From Dehalococcoidia bacterium (GTDB lineage Bacteria; Chloroflexota; Dehalococcoidia; GIF9; AB-539-J10), in the NCBI GenBank assembly GCA_030606385.1, contig JAUWGN010000010.1, positions 1 to 12,625 on the forward strand: a DNA stretch of 12,625 nt, in the 5' to 3' direction. Within the stretch, counting starts at the first letter, position 1; the number at the start of each line of letters is the position of its first letter. Below the pieces are notes generated by a model that saw only the letters and a program-made list of their open reading frames with translations, had not been told where the DNA came from and did no database searches. Positions 7,913 through 12,625 of this stretch are shown here, piece after piece. Made by a program: the position numbers and the translations under genes.

Positions 7913-8302
7913 CTATTGTTGAAATCCTACCGGCCCTTCTAATACGCTTCTTACAACCAGCTTAATCTCGTCAGCACCGAACGGCTTATGAATAATCTCA
8001 AAACTTATTCCGTCTTCCGCGGCACTTCCGAGTTGATCCAAAAACTCTTTGTGAAAAGCTGTTATGATGTAAACAGGTACACCTGGGTCAAGTTCCCATA
8101 GCCTGCGCAAAGTTTCAACACCGTTTAAACCGGGCATCTTAAGGTCAAGAAATACCAAGTCATATCTAGTCTTTTGTTCCAACCCGATCCCTTGCTCACC
8201 CGAGTTGGCCGTATCTACTTCATATGGCGTGTCTTTAAGCGCTGCAACAAATAATTTTCTTATGGTTTCCTCATCGTCAATTACCAGTATGCGCTTGCTC
8301 AT
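7913..8302 (-). CDS. Single-domain CheY-like response regulator
   Basis: This protein of 129 residues is a receiver domain and nothing else. It should be phosphorylated by a histidine kinase and act by binding a partner, since it has no DNA-binding output domain. The acidic pocket is D9-D10, the phospho-acceptor D53 is in FLDLKMPGLNG, the switch residue is T81 (IITAF), and the conserved lysine is K106 (HKPF). All key residues are intact. The start ATG at 8300-8302 has a strong AAGGAGG 8 nt upstream. The start also overlaps a TGA in a downstream frame of the helix-turn-helix gene (ATGA, 8299-8302), the usual sign of translational coupling. It lies between a helix-turn-helix protein and PilT, downstream of a broken GAF sensor, so I infer a role in controlling pilus retraction. 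The cognate kinase is not in the window. Confidence 0.9.
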   Translation of the reverse strand: MSKRILVIDDEETIRKLFVAALKDTPYEVDTANSGEQGIGLEQKTRYDLVFLDLKMPGLNGVETLRRLWELDPGVPVYIITAFHKEFLDQLGSAAEDGISFEIIHKPFGADEIKLVVRSVLEGPVGFQQ

Positions 8303-8352
8303 TTTCCCGCCTCCTTCTTAATTTCAGCAACCTCATGGTGCAATTCTACAAA
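8299..8352 (-). other. Alternative open frame following the helix-turn-helix stop
   Basis: On the minus strand, the frame one base back from the helix-turn-helix frame reads FVELHHEVAEIKKEAGK (8302-8352), then TGA at 8299-8301 overlapping the regulator ATG. One extra T in the GGTTTG run at the junction would fuse it to INKAGG and give a protein of about 87 residues. The equivalent frame is also open in copy A (6615-6674). This suggests a formerly, or still, translated C terminus. A TTG at 8341-8343, 9 nt after GGAGG, could alternatively restart translation. Confidence 0.45.
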
Positions 8353-8382
8353 CCTCCAGCTTTATTTATCTGGTTGACCTCT
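8314..8382. repeat. Direct repeat, right copy
   Basis: This is the partner of 6639-6707, with a 47-bp identical core at 8336-8382 spanning the last codons, stop and 3' flank of the helix-turn-helix gene. Protein-level similarity extends to about 8425. Confidence 0.9.
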
Positions 8383-8561
8383 CTCTTCAATCCGTCTATT
8401 TCATCCCTGGTAAATAGTCTCCATCCTCTCCTATCCCTGCACTTACACTCGTTCAATATGCCCTGCTTGAGCCAGCGAAATAAGGTACTTTTGCTTATAT
8501 CAACTATCCGACAAACTTCGACGGTTCTATAATATGTTTGACCGTTTATTGTTACAGACAT
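8346..8561 (-). CDS. Small MerR/excisionase-like helix-turn-helix protein
   Basis: This putative DNA-binding protein has 71 residues as read. Residues 8-33 (QTYYRTVEVCRIVDISKS then TLFRWLKQ) form a MerR/HTH_17-type helix-turn-helix. RRGWRLFTRDEID (44-56) forms the expected wing and start of the next helix. The C terminus (LKREVNQINKAGGL) looks like a truncated coiled helix. The start ATG at 8561 has GGAGG with 8-nt spacing. An open frame of 17 codons continues right after the TAG if one base is added, so the true product may be about 87 residues. A truncated duplicate lies beyond pilT at 6615-6754. It could regulate this cluster or be an accessory partner of the adjacent response regulator; the sequence does not decide. 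Confidence 0.75.
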   Translation of the reverse strand: MSVTINGQTYYRTVEVCRIVDISKSTLFRWLKQGILNECKCRDRRGWRLFTRDEIDGLKREVNQINKAGGL

Positions 8562-8579
8562 ACTAGTGAACCTCCAATA

Positions 8580-8877
8580 CTATTCAACTATACTCATATA
8601 GTGACGGATACTCTCCGTTTTGTGAATCACCCATTGGTACTGTTTTGGCTGGTATTCTAGTACCCCGTGCCACAGCTTGAGTCTTGGTGCTGTTACATAG
8701 CCAGCTGCTTTTTCCATCAACCAGTTGTAGCCAGCAGCAGTTAACCCCACTAATTTTAGCGATTTCACCCAATGCTAAATCGGTAACCTCATTTGGCCCT
8801 CGACCTTGCACTAGAGCGTTAGCTGCCACACTAAATACATCTATCCAGCGGTAAAGTTTCCCCTTCTCAACTGTGAT
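8580..8877 (-). pseudogene. Degraded GAF-domain sensor fragment
   Basis: The minus-strand frame from 8877 reads KLYRWIDVFSVAANALVQG, then LALGEIAKISGVNCCWLQLVD. This resembles the start of GAF domains of signal-transduction histidine kinases (aleelaeltgadcgwvrlld type). The only usual start codon is a GTG at 8829, inside the similarity, so the N terminus is missing. After LVDGKSS the GAF resemblance splits between frames. One frame reads VARGTRIPAKTVPMGDS (to a stop near 8584) and another reads LKLWHGVLEYQPKQ (to a stop at 8580). I infer one or more frameshifts. No kinase domain remains. It lies 18 bp before the helix-turn-helix gene, so it was probably the sensor of this cluster. The family assignment rests on pattern memory alone. 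Confidence 0.5.
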
Positions 8878-8884
8878 TTACAGT
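8870..8884. promoter_or_regulatory. Short inverted repeat upstream of the sensor remnant
   Basis: ACTGT-N5-ACAGT is a perfect 5-bp-arm inverted repeat just before the GAF remnant. It could be an operator for the small helix-turn-helix protein, but so short a repeat may be chance. Confidence 0.2.
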
Positions 8885-9080
8885 CCTCAGCATAACTTTC
8901 TTAGAATTCCTTTGATCTCCCTCCCCTTAACTCCCTGCAGGTGAGGGTGAATTAGAAGAGATTTTGCGGTTATCTATGATCTCCGTAATTTGAGACACAA
9001 CCTGACGTGCAAAGGAGAATACGCTTAGCCGGTACGTAGCTTCTTTCCTTCGCCGACACTATTTAATCCCCAGAATCGTT
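8881..9080. other. 200-bp non-coding gap after dnaJ
   Basis: No coding frame with family similarity and no hairpin with a T tract were found. The gap should hold the 3' end of the dnaJ transcript and any promoter for the signalling cluster. A weak TATGCT on the minus strand has no paired -35. Confidence 0.4.
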
Positions 9081-10154
9081 CTAGGGCTGCTTGGCCTTGG
9101 GCAACATCTCAGCCAGTTCCTGGAAAAGACGCTTTTGTTTCTTATCAAGACGCTCCGGGGTGACTACACGAACGATGACAACCTCGTCTCCCTTGCCGCG
9201 TCCATTAGCATTTGCTATTCCCTTCCCCTTGAGACGGAAAGGCCTTCCATTCTGGGTTCCTGGAGGTATGTCTAATTTCATTCTGCCATCCAGGGAAGGC
9301 ACTTCCACCTCATCGCCCAGGGCAGCTTGGGCAAAATTAATGGGCAATTCATAAAAAATATCACTTCCTTCTCTGTGGAATATCTTGCTGGGCTTTACCG
9401 AGAGGCTGGCATAAAGGTCACCAGGTCTGCCACCATATAAGCCAACATCCCCTTCGCCATTCAAAATCATGGTATAGCTATCATCCACGCCAGCGGGAAT
9501 ATCAACCACCAATTTCTTCTTCACCTTTACTCGCCCTCTTCCACGACAATGACGACAAGGATTAGTTATTATTGTCCCGCTGCCTGAACAGCGGGGACAG
9601 CTGGCAACATGAGTAAAACGTCCAAAGAAACTTTGGCGAACCCTTCTTACCTGCCCTGTGCCCTGGCATTCAGGGCAAGTTTGAGGACTTGTTCCTGGCT
9701 CGGTGCCAAGGCCACGGCATGAAGAGCAATTCTCGACGCGTTCTACCTCAATTTCTTTGCTACAACCGAAAACTGCCTCTTCAAAGGAAAGGGTAATATA
9801 TGCTCTCAGATCACTTCCTCTCTGTGGAGCACGCTGCGCAGTGGCAGCTCCAAATGGGCTTCCACCAAAACCGAAGAACGATTCGAAAATATCACCAAGC
9901 CCACCGAAACCAAAGTCAGGAAAACCCTGTATTCCCTCAGCTCGACCATAACGGTCATAATTAGCTCTCTTCTCAGCATCGAAAAGAACCTGGTAAGCCT
10001 CACTTATCTCCTTGAACCTCTCTTCTGCCCCAGATTCTCTGTTATGGTCGGGGTGGTATTGAAAAGCTAATTTACGAAATGCCCTCTTGATCTCTTCCTC
10101 AGTAGCATTTCGAGGCACTCCAAGCACTTCGTAATAATCGCGTCCTACCGCCAT
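9081..10154 (-). CDS. dnaJ: Chaperone protein DnaJ (Hsp40)
   Basis: This co-chaperone stimulates DnaK ATPase and delivers unfolded protein. It has 357 residues, slightly short of the usual 370-380. The J domain (5-70) carries HPD at 34-36. A Gly/Phe region (73-103) follows. The zinc-binding domain has four CxxCxGxG repeats: CSSCRGLG (143), CPECQGTG (160), CPRCSGSG (186) and CRHCRGRG (200). The C-terminal substrate-binding domains include DLYASLSVKPSKIFHREGSD and the common LKGKG motif. The intact zinc domain separates it from CbpA-type proteins. The start ATG at 10154 has GGGGG about 10 nt upstream. dnaK and grpE are not adjacent. It is transcribed divergently from a Nudix gene across an 81-bp gap, with a sigma70-like promoter and no CIRCE element. 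Confidence 0.96.
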   Translation of the reverse strand: MAVGRDYYEVLGVPRNATEEEIKRAFRKLAFQYHPDHNRESGAEERFKEISEAYQVLFDAEKRANYDRYGRAEGIQGFPDFGFGGLGDIFESFFGFGGSPFGAATAQRAPQRGSDLRAYITLSFEEAVFGCSKEIEVERVENCSSCRGLGTEPGTSPQTCPECQGTGQVRRVRQSFFGRFTHVASCPRCSGSGTIITNPCRHCRGRGRVKVKKKLVVDIPAGVDDSYTMILNGEGDVGLYGGRPGDLYASLSVKPSKIFHREGSDIFYELPINFAQAALGDEVEVPSLDGRMKLDIPPGTQNGRPFRLKGKGIANANGRGKGDEVVIVRVVTPERLDKKQKRLFQELAEMLPKAKQP

Positions 10155-10177
10155 AAGTGTTTAACCCCCAAACTTTC

Positions 10178-10207
10178 AGTATAGCTCTTTAGTTCATGCA
10201 TTAGCAA
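10178..10207 (-). promoter_or_regulatory. Predicted sigma70-type promoter of dnaJ
   Basis: On the minus strand, TTGCTA (10202-10207) and TATACT (10178-10183) are separated by 18 bp and end 23 bp before the dnaJ ATG. The same -35 hexamer is found before clpC. Confidence 0.55.
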
Positions 10208-10217
10208 ATTTTATACA

Positions 10218-10226
10218 TGCTATAAT
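10218..10226 (+). promoter_or_regulatory. Extended -10 promoter of the Nudix gene
   Basis: TGCTATAAT is a perfect extended -10 (TGnTATAAT) with no good -35. The last T of the hexamer is at 10226, so transcription should begin near 10233, only about 3 nt before the ATG at 10236. A leaderless or near-leaderless mRNA is implied. Confidence 0.6.
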
Positions 10227-10235
10227 CCTAAAGTA

Positions 10236-10802
10236 ATGAAACAGAAAATCAAGCGAATTCTCAGTCACTATCACAAAAAAAGGATCAATAACAATGATTT
10301 AATTCCCTCAGCGGTGCTTGTCCCTTTATTTTATGCCCACGGAGAGTATCACCTTCTATTTACCAAGAGGAGTGGGGGAGTAAACTTCCATCAAGGGGAA
10401 GCATGCTTCCCCGGGGGAATCCGCCAGCCAGGTGACGTTAGCCTTATCAGCACCGCTTTAAGAGAAGCTGAAGAAGAGATAGGCTTAGCCAAGAAAGACG
10501 TTGAATTTCTGGGCGAATTGGACGAAGCCAGCACTCTCACCAGTGGTTGCGTTATCTCGCCTTTTGTAGCCTTCATCCCCTATCCTTACCCCTTTAAAGC
10601 AAATCCTGATGAGGTACAGCAAATTTTCTCCATTCCTCTATCAGCATTGATGGACAGGAGGAATTTTAACCAGGAATATGCAACCATCAACGGGCAAACT
10701 TTTCCCGTCTACTTCTATGAATATCAAGGACATATTGTCTGGGGGGCTACAGCCTATATCGTCAGACAATTTGTGGAGTTATTGCAACAAGAAGGTTTAT
10801 AG
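10236..10802 (+). CDS. Nudix hydrolase of the CoA pyrophosphatase (NudL/UPF0035) type
   Basis: It probably cleaves coenzyme A or acyl-CoA to phosphopantetheine and 3',5'-ADP. It has 188 residues, typical of the family. The UPF0035 signature LLFTKRSGGVNFHQGEACF (40-58) leads into FPGG (58-61). The Nudix helix TALREAEEEIGL (73-84) contains the metal-binding glutamates. Later elements ELDEASTLTSGCVISPFVAF (94-113) and the GHIVWGATA segment (165-173) also match NudL-like proteins. The ATG at 10236 is favoured because LIPSAVLVPLFY starts the fold about 20 residues in. There is no ribosome binding site, in keeping with the predicted transcription start 3 nt upstream. Substrate is inferred from the family signature; a different nucleotide substrate is possible. 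Confidence 0.87.
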   Translation: MKQKIKRILSHYHKKRINNNDLIPSAVLVPLFYAHGEYHLLFTKRSGGVNFHQGEACFPGGIRQPGDVSLISTALREAEEEIGLAKKDVEFLGELDEASTLTSGCVISPFVAFIPYPYPFKANPDEVQQIFSIPLSALMDRRNFNQEYATINGQTFPVYFYEYQGHIVWGATAYIVRQFVELLQQEGL

Positions 10803-10803
10803 C

Positions 10804-10863
10804 ATGACTATCTATTTCTTGCTCTTGGTTCCCTTGGCTTTGACTTTGATTACCTTTTGCTAA
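10804..10863 (+). CDS. Possible 19-residue hydrophobic peptide
   Basis: An ATG one base after the Nudix stop opens a frame MTIYFLLLVPLALTLITFC, which would make a single short membrane helix. AGAAGG about 10 nt upstream could serve as ribosome binding site. The -35 box of clpC overlaps its end. Nothing else supports translation, and it may be chance. Confidence 0.2.
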   Translation: MTIYFLLLVPLALTLITFC

Positions 10864-10885
10864 AAAACTCGCCCTTAGCTATAAT
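10857..10885 (+). promoter_or_regulatory. Predicted sigma70-type promoter of clpC
   Basis: TTGCTA (10857-10862) and a perfect TATAAT (10880-10885) have 17-bp spacing. Transcription should start near 10892, giving a leader of about 30 nt with AAGGAG and GGAG. The -10 lies within the small inverted repeat GCTA-TAAT-TAGC (10879-10890). No CIRCE or clear CtsR site is seen. Confidence 0.65.
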
Positions 10886-10921
10886 TAGCGTATATTTTAA
10901 CATAAGGAGAGGAGACCCTCA

Positions 10922-12625
10922 ATGGCGATGGAAAGATTTACCGAGCAAGCACAGGAGGCTTTAACAGCATCACAGGAGCTAGTCCGCCGCTATCGACATA
11001 GCCAATGGGATGTAGAGCATATCTTGCTAGCTTTGCTCGAGCAGGAAACAGGCATAACCCACCAAATATTGGACGAGCTTAGTATAGATACGGAGGAAGT
11101 CAAAAGTCGTGTGGACAAGACATTACGAAACTATCCCCAAATAAATTACGTAGGGGCACAAATTTATACTACGCCGCGTATTTCCCAACTAATGGAGGAC
11201 GCCGCTCGTGAAGCCGATAGGTTAAAGGACGAGTTCGTCAGCACTGAACATCTGCTCATCGCCATCGCTGGTGAAGGCAAGGGTGATGCCAGCAAAATCC
11301 TGGAGGAGTTGGGTATCACCCAGGAAAAAATATACCAGGCCCTGCGCCGCATTCGTGGTGTCCATCGAGTTACCGACCGCCGTGCTGAAAGCAAGTATCG
11401 CTCCCTGGGAAAATACGGGCACGACCTCACCCAGTTAGCGCGACACGGCAAGCTGGATCCTGTGATCGGCAGGGAAAGGGAAATCAAACGAGTAATACAG
11501 ATACTCTCCCGACGAACCAAGAATAATCCCGTGGTGATTGGCGATGCTGGCGTGGGCAAGACAGCTATTGCTGAAGGTCTGGCCCAGAGAATTGCCGCTG
11601 AAGATGTCCCTAAGTCACTTAAAGGAAAAAGGGTAGTCGCCCTGGACATGGGAGCGCTGGTAGCAGGAAGTAAGTTTCGAGGCGAATTCGAAGAAAGGCT
11701 GAAAGCAGTTCTTGACGAAATTCGTCAAGCAAGCGGAGAGATAATCCTGTTCATTGATGAACTCCATACTGTGGTAGGTGCCGGTAGTGCTGAGGGAGCA
11801 ATTGATGCCAGTAATATGCTCAAGCCAGCCTTATCACGAGGCGAGCTGCAATGCATTGGAGCTACCACTCTGAACGAATATCGCGAGCACATTGAAAAGG
11901 ACAAAGCATTGGAACGGCGTTTTCAACCCGTCTTCATCGATGAACCAAGTGCTGACACTACCATAGAGATGCTTAAGGGTCTAAAGCCGCGATACGAAGC
12001 TCACCACAAGATACAAATCGATGATTCAGCTTTAGTAGCAGCAGCAAAGCTCAGTCAACGCTACATTGCTGATAGATTTTTGCCCGATAAAGCCATTGAC
12101 CTCCTTGATGAAGCCGCCAGCAAGTTACGTATTGACCAGGAAACCGCCCCCCCAGAGGTCACTGAACTGGAACAGAAGGTGAAGCGTTTGCTCGATGAGG
12201 AACAGGCTGCTTCACAACGCGGGGATTATGAACAAGCAGCGGAACTGAGAGCGGAAAGATTGCGCCTGGAGCCGAAATATAACGAAGCCAAGACAAAATG
12301 GCTTCAAGGAATAAAGACGGACGCTGTAGTTAGCGAAGAGGATATCGCTCAACTTATCTCACAATGGACAGGAATTCCCGTTTCACGAATGCTTGAGACC
12401 GAGAGTGAGAAATTGGTCCACATGGAGGAGAGGATTCACCAGAGGATAGTAAATCAGGAGGAAGCTGTGGTTGCTGTCTGTGAGGCAATAAGGCGAGGCA
12501 GGGCTGGCCTCAAAGACCCCAAACGTCCCATAGGTAGCTTTATTTTTCTGGGACCTACCGGGGTAGGCAAGACCGAGCTAGCTCGAGCCCTAGCTGAATT
12601 CCTGTTCGACGACGAGAACGCCATG
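10922..12625 (+). CDS. clpC: ClpC-type AAA+ unfoldase, N-terminal 568 residues (cut by window edge)
   Basis: This Hsp100 ATPase unfolds proteins, normally for the ClpP protease. The frame is open from ATG 10922 to the edge; about 250 residues are missing. Two Clp-N repeats (about 1-145) start MAMERFTEQAQEAL. D1 has Walker A GDAGVGKT (207-214), where GEPGVGKT is usual, and Walker B LFIDELHTV (D279-E280). The middle region is short and carries a UVR-like helix (about 424-459, DEEQAASQRGDYEQAAELR), then VSEEDIAQLISQWTGIPV. D2 begins with Walker A GPTGVGKT (544-551). The short UVR middle domain points to ClpC rather than ClpB, whose coiled-coil arm is about 120 residues long. The ClpP-binding loop lies outside the window, so partnership with ClpP is inferred. 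GGAG at 10911-10914 is 7 nt before the ATG. Confidence 0.92.
   Translation, partial: MAMERFTEQAQEALTASQELVRRYRHSQWDVEHILLALLEQETGITHQILDELSIDTEEVKSRVDKTLRNYPQINYVGAQIYTTPRISQLMEDAAREADRLKDEFVSTEHLLIAIAGEGKGDASKILEELGITQEKIYQALRRIRGVHRVTDRRAESKYRSLGKYGHDLTQLARHGKLDPVIGREREIKRVIQILSRRTKNNPVVIGDAGVGKTAIAEGLAQRIAAEDVPKSLKGKRVVALDMGALVAGSKFRGEFEERLKAVLDEIRQASGEIILFIDELHTVVGAGSAEGAIDASNMLKPALSRGELQCIGATTLNEYREHIEKDKALERRFQPVFIDEPSADTTIEMLKGLKPRYEAHHKIQIDDSALVAAAKLSQRYIADRFLPDKAIDLLDEAASKLRIDQETAPPEVTELEQKVKRLLDEEQAASQRGDYEQAAELRAERLRLEPKYNEAKTKWLQGIKTDAVVSEEDIAQLISQWTGIPVSRMLETESEKLVHMEERIHQRIVNQEEAVVAVCEAIRRGRAGLKDPKRPIGSFIFLGPTGVGKTELARALAEFLFDDENAM

Noticed and set aside
9703..9951. Plus-strand open frame antisense to dnaJ
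   Set aside because: A shadow of the zinc-finger and Gly/Phe coding region with no supporting start signal.
10155..10235. CIRCE or HrcA operator upstream of dnaJ (a TTAGCA at 10201)
   Set aside because: No matching inverted half (GAGTGCTAA) follows; only the six bases match.
11164..11649. Long minus-strand open frame antisense to clpC
   Set aside because: It is a shadow of the strongly conserved ClpC N-domain and D1 frame; its Ser/Arg-rich product matches no family.
1..12625. tRNA, rRNA, CRISPR, insertion sequence or prophage content
   Set aside because: No cloverleaf, periodic repeat-spacer pattern, transposase or phage motif was found by reading both strands.

Overview
The window is bacterial chromosome of slightly under 50 % GC with tightly packed genes. 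I infer Chloroflexota, probably near Dehalococcoidia. The grounds are the argF-der-plsY-gpsA run beside polA, a GpsA with an atypical nucleotide loop, and the UPF0035 Nudix and ClpC types. No rRNA or tRNA is present to fix this, so the placement is tentative.

Layout. Positions 1-2674 (minus) hold polA, running off the left edge and interrupted by an in-frame TAG at 1166-1168. From 2724 a plus-strand run of argF, der, plsY and gpsA (to 6618) has gaps of 7 bp or less or a 4-bp overlap, so it is probably one transcript. It covers arginine synthesis, ribosome assembly and the first steps of phospholipid synthesis.

From 8877 down to 6615 lies the most unusual part, a minus-strand signalling and motility cluster. 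In transcription order it holds a decayed GAF-domain sensor remnant, a small MerR-like helix-turn-helix protein, a one-domain CheY-like response regulator and a PilT retraction ATPase. It ends with a second, truncated copy of the 3' end of the helix-turn-helix gene, lying convergent with gpsA. The two copies form a direct repeat flanking the regulator and pilT. Both carry the same apparent one-base frame break, after which an alternative frame stays open.

From 9081 on the content is housekeeping again. It has dnaJ (minus), a divergent CoA-pyrophosphatase-type Nudix gene that looks nearly leaderless, and a ClpC-type AAA+ unfoldase that runs off the right edge. dnaJ and clpC each have a recognisable sigma70-like promoter with the same -35 hexamer (TTGCTA), and neither shows a CIRCE element.

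No CRISPR array, tRNA, rRNA, insertion sequence or phage gene was seen. The strongest leads are the stop codon inside polA and the duplicated, frame-broken helix-turn-helix module around pilT.
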